A DNA stretch of 64,000 nucleotides from Thalassospiraceae bacterium LMO-SO8 (GTDB lineage Bacteria > Pseudomonadota > Alphaproteobacteria > Rhodospirillales > Casp-alpha2), in assembly GCA_031655335.1 (NCBI GenBank), contig CP134226.1:3468001-3532000 (forward strand), written 5' to 3'. A program made the translations under genes and the position numbers. Under the pieces are notes generated by a model. The model made no database searches, was not told the origin of the DNA, and saw nothing but the letters and a program-made list of their open reading frames with translations. This document shows positions 10,091 to 21,318 of the stretch, in pieces. Numbering within the stretch: position 1 is the stretch's first letter; the number at the start of each line of letters is the position of its first letter.

Positions 10091-11308
10091 ATGACCGTGA
10101 CCATAGATGCCATCCGCGACGCCGCCCGCCAATTGCAGGGCGAGATCATTCGCACCCCGGCCCTGCCGGTGCGCCGGCTGTCGCGGGCGACCGGCGCCGA
10201 GGTCTATCTGAAGCTGGAGAACCTGCAGGTCACGGGCTCGTTCAAGGTGCGCGGCGCCGGGATCAAGCTGGGCAGCCTGTCGGATGACGAGCGCGCGCGC
10301 GGCGTCGTCGCCGCCTCGGCCGGAAACCACGCTCAGGGTGTGGCCTATCACGCCGGGCGGCTCGGCATCGCGGCGACCATCTACATGCCCGAAGGCACCC
10401 CCTTCACCAAGGTGGGGCGGACCGAGGACCTGGGCGCCAAGGTCGTCCTCGAAGGCATTGATTTCAACGCCGCCCGGGATGCCGCCCTGGCCCATGCCGA
10501 GGAAACCGGCAAATTGTTCATCGCCCCCTTCGACGACCCGCACGTGATCGCCGGTCAGGGTACGGTGGCGCTGGAGTTTCTCGAAGATGTGCCCGACCTG
10601 GACACCCTGATCGTGCCGATCGGCGGCGGCGGCCTGATGGCCGGCTGCGCCATCGCGGCCCATGCCATCAACCCGGGGATCGAGATGGTCGGCGCGCAGA
10701 CGGCGCTCTACCCTTCGATGGCGCAGGCCCTGAACGGCGAGGCCTCGACCGGCGCCGGCACCACCATCGCCGAGGGCATCGCCGTGAAGACGCCGGGTGA
10801 GATCACCCGGCCGATCATCGCCGACCACGTCAAGGACATCGCCGTTCTGGGCGAGGACGAGATCGAAGCCGCCGTCCTGGCCCTGGCCGAGGGCCAGCGC
10901 ATCGTCGCCGAGGGCGCCGGGGCGGCCGGGGTCGCGGCCCTTTTGGCCGGCGACGGCAAATACAAGGGCAAGAAGGTCGGTATCGTGATTTCCGGCGGCA
11001 ACATCGATTCCCGCCTGCTGTCGAACGTGCTGTTGCGCGGCCTGGTGCGCGGCGGGCGCATGGTCAGTCTGCGCATCGGCATGAGCGACCGTCCGGGCAT
11101 GCTGTCCGAGGTGGCCGGTCTGATCGGCGGTCTGGGCGGCAATATCCTGGAGGTCTATCACCAGCGCCTGTTCACCGACGGCCCGATCCGCGACACGGAA
11201 TTGGACGTGGTGATCGAAACCATCGACGCGGAACATGCGCGCGCGATCGTCGAGGCCCTGTGCAATGCCGGGTTCCAGACCCGGGTTCTGTCGAACCGCA
11301 AGGACTAA
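10091..11308 (+). CDS. ilvA: Threonine ammonia-lyase with ACT domain
   Basis: PLP enzyme deaminating L-threonine to 2-oxobutyrate for isoleucine synthesis or threonine breakdown. The PLP lysine is Lys52 (GSFKVRGA); SAGNHAQGVAYHA and the phosphate-binding IGGGGLMAGC loop follow. A C-terminal ACT domain (about 325-405; SLRIGMSDRPGMLSEVAGLIGG) suggests allosteric control. At 405 residues it is the short form with one ACT domain rather than the roughly 510-residue E. coli IlvA. It lies 48 bp downstream of the acylase gene. A second fold-type II dehydratase without an ACT domain is at 35615-36619. Confidence 0.9.
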   Translation: MTVTIDAIRDAARQLQGEIIRTPALPVRRLSRATGAEVYLKLENLQVTGSFKVRGAGIKLGSLSDDERARGVVAASAGNHAQGVAYHAGRLGIAATIYMPEGTPFTKVGRTEDLGAKVVLEGIDFNAARDAALAHAEETGKLFIAPFDDPHVIAGQGTVALEFLEDVPDLDTLIVPIGGGGLMAGCAIAAHAINPGIEMVGAQTALYPSMAQALNGEASTGAGTTIAEGIAVKTPGEITRPIIADHVKDIAVLGEDEIEAAVLALAEGQRIVAEGAGAAGVAALLAGDGKYKGKKVGIVISGGNIDSRLLSNVLLRGLVRGGRMVSLRIGMSDRPGMLSEVAGLIGGLGGNILEVYHQRLFTDGPIRDTELDVVIETIDAEHARAIVEALCNAGFQTRVLSNRKD

Positions 11309-11326
11309 GTCCGGTTGCCTTTCCGC

Positions 11327-12106
11327 CTACATCCTGAACACCAATAGCCGGGTGCGTCGGCTGTCGTCGACCTCGACGATCTCGTCCGGCTCCACGTCCG
11401 GCACGGCGAAGCTGTTGGAGATGAACAGACTGCCGGGCTTCATTTCCTGCCGGGCCTTGGCGTACAGGCGGGCCATGGGCACGGGTGACAGGAAACAATA
11501 GACGACATCGAAATCCCTTAAATCCGCCCGCCAAAGGGACAGAAAGCGGATTCGCAGGTTCATCCGCGGCTGCGTGAATTGACGCAGACGGGTCGCGAGA
11601 TAAACCAAGGGGGCTGTCTCGAAGCCTTCGAAGGCGGCGTCGGGCCGCGCATCGGCGAGATGCCAGAGTGTTCCGCCGAGCCCACTGCCCAGATCGGCCA
11701 TGCGGATGCCGGGCCGCTTCGGCAGCAGTTTTTCAACGGCGCGCCAGGTCTTGGCGTTGGACAGGTAGAGGGGAACCCCTTCACCCACGGCGTTCCAATA
11801 GACGGCGAGCAGTACGGCGAACACGGCGGGAAACACCCACCCCGGCGGCTGCAGGCCGAGCACGATCCAGAGCAGAACCGGGGCAACGGCCTGAACCGGC
11901 AGCCACCAGCGGGCCAGCCCCATGGGCAGGGTCGCCACCGCCGCCGCCGCTCCCCAGATGATGCAAAGCGTCGCCGGCGGTGCCGGCCAGCCGAGGTTGC
12001 GCAGAACCGCCATGGCGGCCACGGTCGCGATTCCGCCGACAAGCTGCGCCGCCACCGCGCGAACGATGGGAAAATTGTATAAAAACTGGTACTTAGATTC
12101 GCTCAC
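11327..12106 (-). CDS. Membrane-anchored class I SAM-dependent methyltransferase
   Basis: A 259-residue protein whose N-terminal half (about 15-106) holds roughly four hydrophobic segments and whose C-terminal half is a class I methyltransferase fold. The SAM-binding motif is MADLGSGLGG (about 136-145), followed by an acidic FEGFETAPL strand and the DFDVVYCFLSPVPM region. The substrate is unknown; the anchor suggests a membrane or lipid-associated target. The start is a GTG (12104-12106) lying inside the end of the upstream flavin reductase gene with a 14-bp overlap, implying translational coupling. Convergent with ilvA. Confidence 0.8.
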   Translation of the reverse strand: MSESKYQFLYNFPIVRAVAAQLVGGIATVAAMAVLRNLGWPAPPATLCIIWGAAAAVATLPMGLARWWLPVQAVAPVLLWIVLGLQPPGWVFPAVFAVLLAVYWNAVGEGVPLYLSNAKTWRAVEKLLPKRPGIRMADLGSGLGGTLWHLADARPDAAFEGFETAPLVYLATRLRQFTQPRMNLRIRFLSLWRADLRDFDVVYCFLSPVPMARLYAKARQEMKPGSLFISNSFAVPDVEPDEIVEVDDSRRTRLLVFRM

Positions 12107-12578
12107 TTAACCCACGGTATGAGCTTTGAAAATAGATCAAGGGGGCCTTGTCGCGGGCCACCTGCACGTCCGCCACGCGGCCAACCACGATACGATGGTC
12201 GCCGCCGTCATGAATTGCATGGGTGTGGCAGGCCAGCGCCGCCGCCACACCGTCCAGGACCGGCGCGCCGGTTGCACCCGCCTTGAATCCATGCCCGTGC
12301 AGGTCGAAGGTTTGCGGTCCGGCGAAAGCGTCAGACAGGGCGTGTTGGTCGGCGGCCAGGACATTGACCGTGAAGCCGGCGCCGGATTCCAGAAATTGGG
12401 CGATGCAGCCGGTGCGATTGTCCAAACAGACCAGGATCAAGGGCGGGTCGAGAGACAGCGAGCAGAAGGCGCTGACGGTCACGCCGACGGGCCCCTGCCC
12501 GTCACCGGGCGCGGTGACAACCGTGACGCCCGAGGCAAAACAGGCCAAGGCGTTTCTGAATGCAATTTGATCAACCAT
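12093..12578 (-). CDS. Flavin reductase family protein (FMN-binding split barrel)
   Basis: A 161-residue protein of the flavin reductase-like family, which reduces FMN or FAD with NAD(P)H, often to feed a monooxygenase. Family features are FASGVTVVTA, GVTVSAFCSLSLDPPLILVCLD, FTVNVLAADQ and HTHAIHDGGDHRIVVGRV. The partner oxygenase is not adjacent; the overlapping downstream gene is a membrane methyltransferase. The start is the ATG at 12578. Confidence 0.88.
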   Translation of the reverse strand: MVDQIAFRNALACFASGVTVVTAPGDGQGPVGVTVSAFCSLSLDPPLILVCLDNRTGCIAQFLESGAGFTVNVLAADQHALSDAFAGPQTFDLHGHGFKAGATGAPVLDGVAAALACHTHAIHDGGDHRIVVGRVADVQVARDKAPLIYFQSSYRGLSERI

Positions 12579-12768
12579 GTCGGCGGCCGAATCGTTCCCC
12601 CAAGGATGCTGGCATGTGTATGCGGATGACGTCTTGAATACGTCGCCTGGGGAAGGGCTGGCAAGCCTTTACCAATTACCAATCAATTTGACGTTCAATG
12701 AGGGCGTGGCTCTTTGAATTAATCCTTTTGGCTTATGGCGCTTCGGTACGAGAAATGCTTGTATTTTG

Positions 12769-12784
12769 GGACGATAGGACGATA
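12769..12784. repeat. Tandem 8-bp repeat upstream of motA
   Basis: The octamer GGACGATA occurs twice in direct succession, followed by G, in the 275-bp gap before motA, about 70 bp from its start. The gap is less GC-rich than the genes. No sigma-54 or sigma-28 motif was convincing, so the repeat is recorded only as a possible regulatory element. Confidence 0.35.
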
Positions 12785-12853
12785 GCTTTTCCCCCGTGCG
12801 TTAGAGACCGCGAAGCGGCGTCGGCGCGGACCCGTGCTCTTGGAGACTGCTGA

Positions 12854-13714
12854 ATGCTGTTTATCGTAGGCTCATTGGTTGTGCTGGTGTCCGTGTTCGG
12901 TGCCTATGGCGTCCACGGCAGCTTCGCCGTGCTTTGGCAGCCGCTTGAATTCATCATCATCTTCGGCGGCGCCATCGGGGCCTTCGTCACGGGCAACCCG
13001 AAACCGGTCATCAAGGGCGTGATGGGGTCCTTCAAGACCATTATGAAAGGCCCCACCTACAGCCGCGAACATTATGAAGAACTTCTCGGTTGCCTCTATT
13101 CGGTGTTCCGTCTGGCCAAGACCAAGGGCGACCTGGCGCTTGAAGCGCATGTGGAAAAGCCGGACGAGAGCACGCTGTTCGCCAATTTCCCGCTGTTTCA
13201 TGCCGATCACCATGCGATCGAGTTTCTGTGCGACTACCTGCGCCTGCTGACGCTCGGGGCCTCCAACCCGCATGAAATCGAATCGGTCATGGATGCCGAA
13301 CTGGAAAAGCATCACGAGGAACTGCACGCCATCTCCGGCGCCTGGCAGAGCATGGCCGACGCGACCCCGGCGCTCGGCATCGTCGCCGCCGTGCTGGGCG
13401 TCATCGTGACCATGGGCTCGATCACCGAACCGCCGGAAGTTCTCGGCAACCTGATCGCCGCGGCTCTGGTCGGGACGTTCAGCGGGATTTTCTTCGCCTA
13501 TGGGTTCATGGCGCCGATCGCGGCTTCGCTGAACAACACCTACAACGCCGACGCCGCCTACCTGAACTGCATCAAGATCGCGCTGGTCGGCCACATGCAG
13601 GGTTACGCCCCGCAGGTGTCCGTGGAATTCGCGCGCAAGACGCTGGCGCATGGTCTGCGGCCGACCTTTGCCGAGGTCGAGGAAATGGTCACCAACCTGC
13701 CTGCGGCGTCGTGA
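12854..13714 (+). CDS. motA: Flagellar motor stator protein MotA
   Basis: Proton-channel stator subunit of the flagellar motor, in the inner membrane. The 286 residues begin with two hydrophobic segments (about 2-20 and 31-50), continue with a long cytoplasmic loop, and end with two more membrane helices (about 170-190 and 198-220). The third-helix motif ATPALGIVAAVLGVIVTMGSI and the FSGIFFAYGFMAPIA segment are characteristic. The cytoplasmic loop carries the charged torque-generating region. motB follows after 91 bp on the same strand; no other flagellar structural genes are in the window. Confidence 0.95.
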   Translation: MLFIVGSLVVLVSVFGAYGVHGSFAVLWQPLEFIIIFGGAIGAFVTGNPKPVIKGVMGSFKTIMKGPTYSREHYEELLGCLYSVFRLAKTKGDLALEAHVEKPDESTLFANFPLFHADHHAIEFLCDYLRLLTLGASNPHEIESVMDAELEKHHEELHAISGAWQSMADATPALGIVAAVLGVIVTMGSITEPPEVLGNLIAAALVGTFSGIFFAYGFMAPIAASLNNTYNADAAYLNCIKIALVGHMQGYAPQVSVEFARKTLAHGLRPTFAEVEEMVTNLPAAS

Positions 13715-13805
13715 CGATCACCCCCCCTGCCGCCGGACGTAAGGACGTCCATGACCACGGCGGCGCGCACGGCCGAAACGGTACGGACCCCATAGGAAGG
13801 GCCTG

Positions 13806-14957
13806 ATGGCGGACGAAGCCGCAAAACAACCGATCATCATCAAGAAGATCAAGAAGGGCGGACACGGCCATCACGGCGGCGCGTGGAAAATCGCCTACGC
13901 CGACTTCGTGACCGCCATGATGGCGTTCTTCCTGCTGCTGTGGCTGTTGAACTCGGTCACCCAGGAATCCCTCGAAGGCATTTCCAACTACTTCGCGCCG
14001 GTGTCCACGTCGCAGACGACCAGCGGATCCGGCGACATCCTGCAAGGCAAGACCATTACCGAGGAAGGCATTTCCTCGAACGCCACGGCGCGCGACAGCG
14101 TCACCGTCGATCTGCCGCCGCCCAAGGCCGGCACCGGCGGCGACCTGTCCGAGGGCGAGGCGGAATCCAAGGCCAAGCCGACCGAGGAAGACGTCGAGGC
14201 CCAGGCCGCAAAGAAGGAACAGGAAGCCTTCGAGGACGCCCAGGAAGAGTTGCAAAAGACGCTGGAAAGCGTGCCGCAGATGCGTCAGCTGAAGAACAGC
14301 CTGTTGGTCGACAACACGCCCGAAGGTCTGCGCATTCAGTTGATCGACCGAGACGGTCTGGCCATGTTCCCGTCGGGGTCTTCCAAGATGTTCCTGCATA
14401 CGGAACGCCTGCTGGAACTGGTGTCCAAGGTCATCCTGTCGATGCCCCAGGACATTTCGATTTCCGGGCATACGGACGCGACCCCGTTTTCCGGCCAGGA
14501 CTACGGCAACTGGGAACTGTCGTCGGACCGCGCCAATTCGGCGCGCCGCGCCCTTGAAGGATTCGGGGTGCCCGATGCACGGATCAAGCGCGTCGTCGGC
14601 AAGGCGGCGACGGACCCCCTGATCGCCGAGGACCCCAAGCACCCGTCCAACCGGCGGCTGTCGATCATTCTGCTGCGCGGCACCGGCCGTGAGGCGGAAA
14701 AGGAAAAGGCCGAAAAGGACGCCGAGGAAAAAGCCAGGAAAGAGCGTGAGAACGAAGCCCTGCCCGGCCTCAACGAGATCAAGCGTCAGCAGCGCCAAGA
14801 GGACGGCGGGGCCGCCACCCCCGCGCCGAAGCTGGCGCCCGAAGGCATCCAGTTGCCCGCGCCCGGCGGGGTCGTTCCGGCCCGGCCCGCGCAACCGGCC
14901 GCACCGGCGCTGCCTGGGATCAACCTTGAAATCCGCGGCGATATTAAGTCACAGTAG
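13806..14957 (+). CDS. motB: Flagellar motor stator protein MotB
   Basis: Peptidoglycan-anchored stator partner of MotA. A basic N-terminus rich in Lys and His is followed by one membrane helix with the proton-binding Asp33 (AYADFVTAMMAFFLLLWLLN). A long charged periplasmic linker (about 95-165, rich in Glu/Lys) precedes the OmpA-like peptidoglycan-binding domain (about 175-300; SISGHTDATPF, then ELSSDRANSARRAL). The C-terminal tail of about 85 residues is charged and then Ala/Pro-rich, which makes it long (383 residues) compared with E. coli MotB. GGAAGGG sits just before the ATG. Confidence 0.95.
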   Translation: MADEAAKQPIIIKKIKKGGHGHHGGAWKIAYADFVTAMMAFFLLLWLLNSVTQESLEGISNYFAPVSTSQTTSGSGDILQGKTITEEGISSNATARDSVTVDLPPPKAGTGGDLSEGEAESKAKPTEEDVEAQAAKKEQEAFEDAQEELQKTLESVPQMRQLKNSLLVDNTPEGLRIQLIDRDGLAMFPSGSSKMFLHTERLLELVSKVILSMPQDISISGHTDATPFSGQDYGNWELSSDRANSARRALEGFGVPDARIKRVVGKAATDPLIAEDPKHPSNRRLSIILLRGTGREAEKEKAEKDAEEKARKERENEALPGLNEIKRQQRQEDGGAATPAPKLAPEGIQLPAPGGVVPARPAQPAAPALPGINLEIRGDIKSQ

Positions 14958-15009
14958 GTTCCGGACGGTCGACGCACGGGCGGCGTGACCGGAGGCACGG
15001 GGACACGAG

Positions 15010-15753
15010 ATGCGCCACAAACCCATATCCGACACGCGGTTCTTTTTCGCGACGGCGCCCCTGCCCTGTCCGTACCTGCCGGACCGGGTCGAGCGGCGCG
15101 TGGTCACGGAACTGTTTGGGCGCGACGCGACCCGCCTGCACGATCAATTGTCCTATGCCGGCTTCCGCCGGTCCCACGGCATCGTCTATGCCCCGGCCTG
15201 TCCTGGCTGCGACGCCTGCAAGGCCGTGCGCATCGCCGTCGACGGCTTCGACCTGCGCCCGTCCATGAAGCGGATTTTGAAAGCCAACACGGACTTGTCG
15301 GCACGCATGGCGCAACCGGCCGCCAGCCAGGAACAATACCGCCTGTTCCAACGCTATCAGGCGTCGCGCCATTCCGGCGGCGACATGTCCAAGATGGATT
15401 ACCTCGATTATCAGGCGTTGATCGAGGACACCCCCATCGACACCGGCCTGATCACCTACCGCGACGGTGACGGCACGCTGACGGGGGCCATGCTGGCCGA
15501 CCGCCTGGGCGACGGCCTGTCCGCGGTCTACAGCTATTTCGACCCGGAACAGCCGCGCCGGGGCATGGGCACCTACATGATTCTGTGGCTGATCGACGAG
15601 GCCAAGCGCCTCGGCCTGCCCTATGTCTACCTGGGGTTCTGGATCGAGGGCTGCAACAAGATGTCCTACAAGGCGCGGTTCCGCCCGCTCGAGGTTCACA
15701 CGGCGGCCGGCTGGCGGAACTTCGACGACTTCATGGCAAAATCCGACGGCTAG
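15010..15753 (+). CDS. bpt: Aspartate/glutamate leucyltransferase (Bpt, N-end rule)
   Basis: Transfers Leu from Leu-tRNA to proteins with N-terminal Asp or Glu, marking them for ClpS/ClpAP degradation. The 247-residue length fits bacterial Bpt. The N-terminal ATE domain has CPYLPDRVERR and the cysteine cluster CPGCDACKAVR (about 61-71); the GNAT-like C-terminal half includes YSYFDPEQPRRGMGTYMILW and YLGFWIEGCNKMSYK. It ends convergently against parC, with a short direct repeat spanning both stop codons. Leucyl rather than arginyl transfer is inferred from the bacterial family. Confidence 0.92.
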   Translation: MRHKPISDTRFFFATAPLPCPYLPDRVERRVVTELFGRDATRLHDQLSYAGFRRSHGIVYAPACPGCDACKAVRIAVDGFDLRPSMKRILKANTDLSARMAQPAASQEQYRLFQRYQASRHSGGDMSKMDYLDYQALIEDTPIDTGLITYRDGDGTLTGAMLADRLGDGLSAVYSYFDPEQPRRGMGTYMILWLIDEAKRLGLPYVYLGFWIEGCNKMSYKARFRPLEVHTAAGWRNFDDFMAKSDG

Positions 15754-15767
15754 TCCCGTCCGCCGGT

Positions 15768-15780
<13 letters not shown>
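15750..15780. repeat. 13-bp direct repeat at the convergent bpt/parC ends
   Basis: CTAGTCCCGTCCG occurs at 15750-15762 and again at 15768-15780. The first copy contains the bpt stop codon (TAG at 15751); the second contains the parC stop on the other strand. The copies are 5 bp apart and look like a small duplication of the parC tail. Confidence 0.8.
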
Positions 15781-18011
<2,231 letters not shown>

Positions 18012-18129
18012 CGCAAGGATTCCTTAGATTGCAGGTTTTCCGCGCATCTGGGACGGAAGGCCGAATTCATGCACCAGATATAGTACATTCAGGGGGTGGG
18101 CGGTCAATGCACCGATGACGACAAGTCGG

Positions 18130-18849
18130 TTATTTTTTTGCCTGGAAGCGGTCCACCAGTCGGTCGCGGGCGGCCAGCCGCCCGGCCCGCCCTTCCAGGG
18201 CATGGTTTTCCAGGAAGTATCCGGTCAGCTTCAGGCCGTCGACCACCTCGGCCGGGGTTTCGGCGGCCCCGGGGCTGAGCAGAAACGCCGGCAGGGCCAG
18301 CAGGCGCCCATGATAGGGCTTGCCGGCGGCGGCCGAGACGGCGCGCCCGGTCTTGGGCGAGACATAGGTCAGGTTTTCCGTCTCGCCCGTGGCGGCGCAG
18401 GCGGCGAGATCGAGCCCGAACCCCAGTTCGCCGAGCACCCCCATTTCCCATTTCACGTAGGCGGACCCGACGTCGGCGTCGTCGAGCACCCCGAACAACG
18501 CCGCCAGGCCGTGGAAGATCGCGGGATGGTCCTCGCCCTCGGGCAGCAAGGCCTCGGTCACGGCACAGGCGGCGGAGAGGGCCGCCAGGCCGTCGGGGCA
18601 GTTCATCAACGCCGCCGCCGGGGTCTCCAGAACCTCCGTCGTCAGGCTGCCCAGATGTTCCGGCAGGCGGCCGCGCCAATCGAGGGTGACCAGATTGCCG
18701 ACCTGCAACCCACCGCGCTTGCGCCGCCCCGCCCCGCCCCGCACCAGGCCCGTCTGGCGGCCCCGGGTTTCCGTCAGGGCGCTGACGATCAGCGCGCTTT
18801 CGCCGTGCTTGCGGGTCGCCAGGATGTAGCCTCTATCGTGCCATTCCAT
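18130..18849 (-). CDS. recO: DNA repair protein RecO
   Basis: Recombination mediator that works with RecR and RecF to load RecA on SSB-coated gaps. The 239-residue protein opens with the OB-fold motif MEWHDRGYILATRKHGESALIVSALTE (split here as EWHDRGYILATRKHGES then ALIV), followed by GLVRGG and a helical C-terminal part (CPDGLAAL, YVKWEMGVLGELGFGLDL). The run YVSPKTGRAVS matches the zinc-knuckle position of other RecO proteins but lacks its cysteines. It lies 48 bp downstream of era in the leftward block. Confidence 0.93.
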   Translation of the reverse strand: MEWHDRGYILATRKHGESALIVSALTETRGRQTGLVRGGAGRRKRGGLQVGNLVTLDWRGRLPEHLGSLTTEVLETPAAALMNCPDGLAALSAACAVTEALLPEGEDHPAIFHGLAALFGVLDDADVGSAYVKWEMGVLGELGFGLDLAACAATGETENLTYVSPKTGRAVSAAAGKPYHGRLLALPAFLLSPGAAETPAEVVDGLKLTGYFLENHALEGRAGRLAARDRLVDRFQAKK

Positions 18850-18897
18850 GGCGGAACGCCCTACCTGCGCGTTTCAGGCGCAGAAAATTGATCCTGA

Positions 18898-19800
18898 TCA
18901 GGCATCGAAATCCAGGCCCCATTCGGCGTAGCGTTCGCGGTCGTCCTGCCATTTGCCGCGCACCTTGACGTGGATGAACAGATGCACCGGATGGCCCAGA
19001 AGATCCTGCAACTCGGCCCGTGCGGCGGCGCCGATCTGCTTGACCATGGCGCCCTGGCGGCCCAGCACGATGCCCTTCTGGCTGTCCCGCTCGACATAGA
19101 TGACCTGGCGCACATGGGCCGAGCCGTCGGCCTTCTGCGTCCAGTCCTCGGTCTCGACGGTGATCTTGTAGGGCAGTTCCTGATGCAGCTTCAGGAACAG
19201 CTTCTCGCGCGTGATCTCGGCCGCCAGCAGGCGCGCCGGCATGTCGGAAATCTCGTCCTCGGGATAGAGCCACGGGCCCTCGGGCACGGCGGCGGCGAAT
19301 ACCTTGGCCAGGTCGGAAACGCCGTCGCCCGTGTTGGCGGAAACCATGAAGCAATCGGTGAAGACGCCTGTATCCATTAATTTTCCGGCCAGGGACAACA
19401 GCACGGGCTTGGCCACCAGATCGATCTTGTTGAGGATCAGATAGGCCTTGCGTCCGCCCAGGATCAGCTTGTCGATGATCGCCTGCGAGCGTTTGTCCAC
19501 GCCGTCCTTGGCGTCGATCAGCAGCGCGATGGCGTCGGCGTCCTGGGCGCCCGACCAGGCGGCGGCGACCATGGCCCGGTCGAGCCGGCCCTTGGGCTCG
19601 AAAATGCCCGGCGTGTCGATCAGGATGACCTGCGCCGGCCCTTCGATGAAGATGCCGAGCACGCGGGTCCGCGTCGTCTGCACCTTGGGCGAGACGATGG
19701 AGACCTTGGCGCCCACCAGGCGGTTGACCAGGGTCGACTTGCCGACGTTGGGCGCGCCCAGGATGGCGATGAACCCGGCGCGGGTCTTGGTCTCGTTCAT
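18898..19800 (-). CDS. era: GTPase Era
   Basis: Essential GTPase assisting 16S rRNA maturation and 30S assembly. A 300-residue protein starting at the ATG at 19800, whose first bases overlap the rnc stop codon (ATGA). G-motifs: G1 GAPNVGKST with Lys21, G3 DTPGIF, G4 NKID. The C-terminal KH domain (about 205-295) includes ERDSQKGIVLGRQGAMVKQIG and VHLFIHVKVRGKW. A longer in-frame reading into rnc lacks family similarity and was rejected. Confidence 0.95.
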   Translation of the reverse strand: MNETKTRAGFIAILGAPNVGKSTLVNRLVGAKVSIVSPKVQTTRTRVLGIFIEGPAQVILIDTPGIFEPKGRLDRAMVAAAWSGAQDADAIALLIDAKDGVDKRSQAIIDKLILGGRKAYLILNKIDLVAKPVLLSLAGKLMDTGVFTDCFMVSANTGDGVSDLAKVFAAAVPEGPWLYPEDEISDMPARLLAAEITREKLFLKLHQELPYKITVETEDWTQKADGSAHVRQVIYVERDSQKGIVLGRQGAMVKQIGAAARAELQDLLGHPVHLFIHVKVRGKWQDDRERYAEWGLDFDA

Positions 19801-20489
19801 TCTGTTCCCCAGTTGTCCAGCATCGCCGTGGCGGCGGCCTGTTCGGCTTCTTGCTTGGCGTTGCCCGTCCCCGTCTGGTCCGCGCGCCCCGCGACGCTTA
19901 CCGTGACGGTGAAGACCGGCGCGTGGTCCGGCCCGGTCTGGTCCGTCACCGCATAGACCGGCAGCGGCAGAGCGTTCTTCTGGCAGCGTTCCTGAAGCCG
20001 TGTCTTGGCGTCCTTCAGGGGCCCCGTATGCGCGTCGGCCAGGGGCGTCCACATGCGTTTGACGAAATCGGCGGCAACGTCGTATCCGGCGTCCAGGAAC
20101 AAGGCCCCGATCACGGCCTCGCAGGCATCGGCCAGGATCGATGGGTTGTCCCGCCCGCCCGCCGCCTTTTCGCCGGGCGACAGCGCCAGACAGGACGCCA
20201 GGTCCAGATCGCGGGCCACGGCGGCCAGGGTGTCCTTGCGCACCAGGGCGGTGAAGCGGTAGCCGAGCTCGCCCTCGCTTTCCTCGGGAAAACGCTCATA
20301 AAGCAACGCCGAGACGGCCAGCCCCAGCACCCGGTCGCCGAGGAATTCCAGGCGCTCGTTGGAATTCAGGCGCTCCGTCTGCCCCGAGGCATGCTTGAAG
20401 GCCTGTGTGAGAAGGTCAGGATCGCCGAAACGGTGGCCCAGGCGGTCCTGCAGGGCCGAATGGCGCTTGGATGTGCTGCCGCCGCTCAT
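19797..20489 (-). CDS. rnc: Ribonuclease III
   Basis: Double-strand-specific endoribonuclease for rRNA and mRNA processing. The 230-residue protein has the signature NERLEFLGDRVLGL (44-57) and the second metal-binding region DACEAVIGALFLDAGY, followed by a C-terminal dsRNA-binding domain (about 155-228, ending AKQEAEQAAATAMLDNW). Its start overlaps the lepB stop by four bases (ATGA), and its stop overlaps the era start in the same way, so lepB-rnc-era are likely translationally coupled. Confidence 0.96.
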   Translation of the reverse strand: MSGGSTSKRHSALQDRLGHRFGDPDLLTQAFKHASGQTERLNSNERLEFLGDRVLGLAVSALLYERFPEESEGELGYRFTALVRKDTLAAVARDLDLASCLALSPGEKAAGGRDNPSILADACEAVIGALFLDAGYDVAADFVKRMWTPLADAHTGPLKDAKTRLQERCQKNALPLPVYAVTDQTGPDHAPVFTVTVSVAGRADQTGTGNAKQEAEQAAATAMLDNWGTE

Positions 20490-21217
20490 TCAATGCCCTG
20501 GAAGATGCGCTCGAAGCGCACCGTCGACGGCCATTGCCAAGGCCGCCACAGGGAGCCTTGGGTCGAGAAGAACAGGAACTCAGCGCGGCCCACGAGGTTT
20601 TCCTTGGGAATGAACCCGACGTCGCCGTACCGCGAATCGTTGGATCGGTCGCGGTTGTCGCCCATGGCGAAGAACATGTCGGCGGGCACCTTGTAGACCC
20701 GCGTGTTGTCCATGGGGTCGTTGTCCGTTTCTTCCAGGATGAAGTGCTTCACCCCGTTCGGCAGGGTTTCGACGAAACGCGGCACGCGCCGGGTCGTGCC
20801 GAAATCGTCGGTCGAGACGAAATCCTCGACGCGCTCGCGGGTCACCGGCGTGCCGTTGATGTGCAGGATGCCGCCCGTCACCTGAATTTCGTCACCGGGC
20901 AGACCGACGATGCGCTTGATGAAATCCGTCTTGTTGTCGGACGGCAGCTTGAACACCACGACGTCGCCGCGGGCCGGCGTATCCTCAAAGATGCGCCCGG
21001 GAATCAGCGGCATGGAAAACGGCAGCGAATGTTTGGAATACCCGTAGGAAAGCTTGGACACGAACAGGTAGTCGCCGATCAGCAGGGTCGGCAGCATGGA
21101 GCCCGACGGGATGTTGAAGGGCTCGTACGCGAAGGTGCGTACGACCAGCGCGATCACGATCGCGTAGGCGACCGTTTTCAAGGTGTCCCAGAATCCGCCG
21201 GGTTTGTCGCCGCTCAT
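20486..21217 (-). CDS. lepB: Signal peptidase I
   Basis: Membrane serine protease that removes signal peptides from secreted proteins. The chosen ATG at 21217 gives 243 residues with one N-terminal membrane helix (about 13-30) right before the active-site motif PSGSMLPTL (Ser40). The general-base Lys is Lys101 in DFIKRIVGLPGDEI; further family boxes are GDVVVFKLP and MGDNRDRSNDSRYGDVGFI. A longer TTG start at 21322 would overlap acpS and is unlikely. Confidence 0.95.
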   Translation of the reverse strand: MSGDKPGGFWDTLKTVAYAIVIALVVRTFAYEPFNIPSGSMLPTLLIGDYLFVSKLSYGYSKHSLPFSMPLIPGRIFEDTPARGDVVVFKLPSDNKTDFIKRIVGLPGDEIQVTGGILHINGTPVTRERVEDFVSTDDFGTTRRVPRFVETLPNGVKHFILEETDNDPMDNTRVYKVPADMFFAMGDNRDRSNDSRYGDVGFIPKENLVGRAEFLFFSTQGSLWRPWQWPSTVRFERIFQGIE

Positions 21218-21318
21218 ATGTTGTTTTTCCGTGAAATGCCTAGGGTGGTGCCTGGAAGGAATGGCTGGGCCGCCGGATGGTTTCGGCGGGCGGATGAAAC
21301 GCGGGTCGGGCGCAAAGG

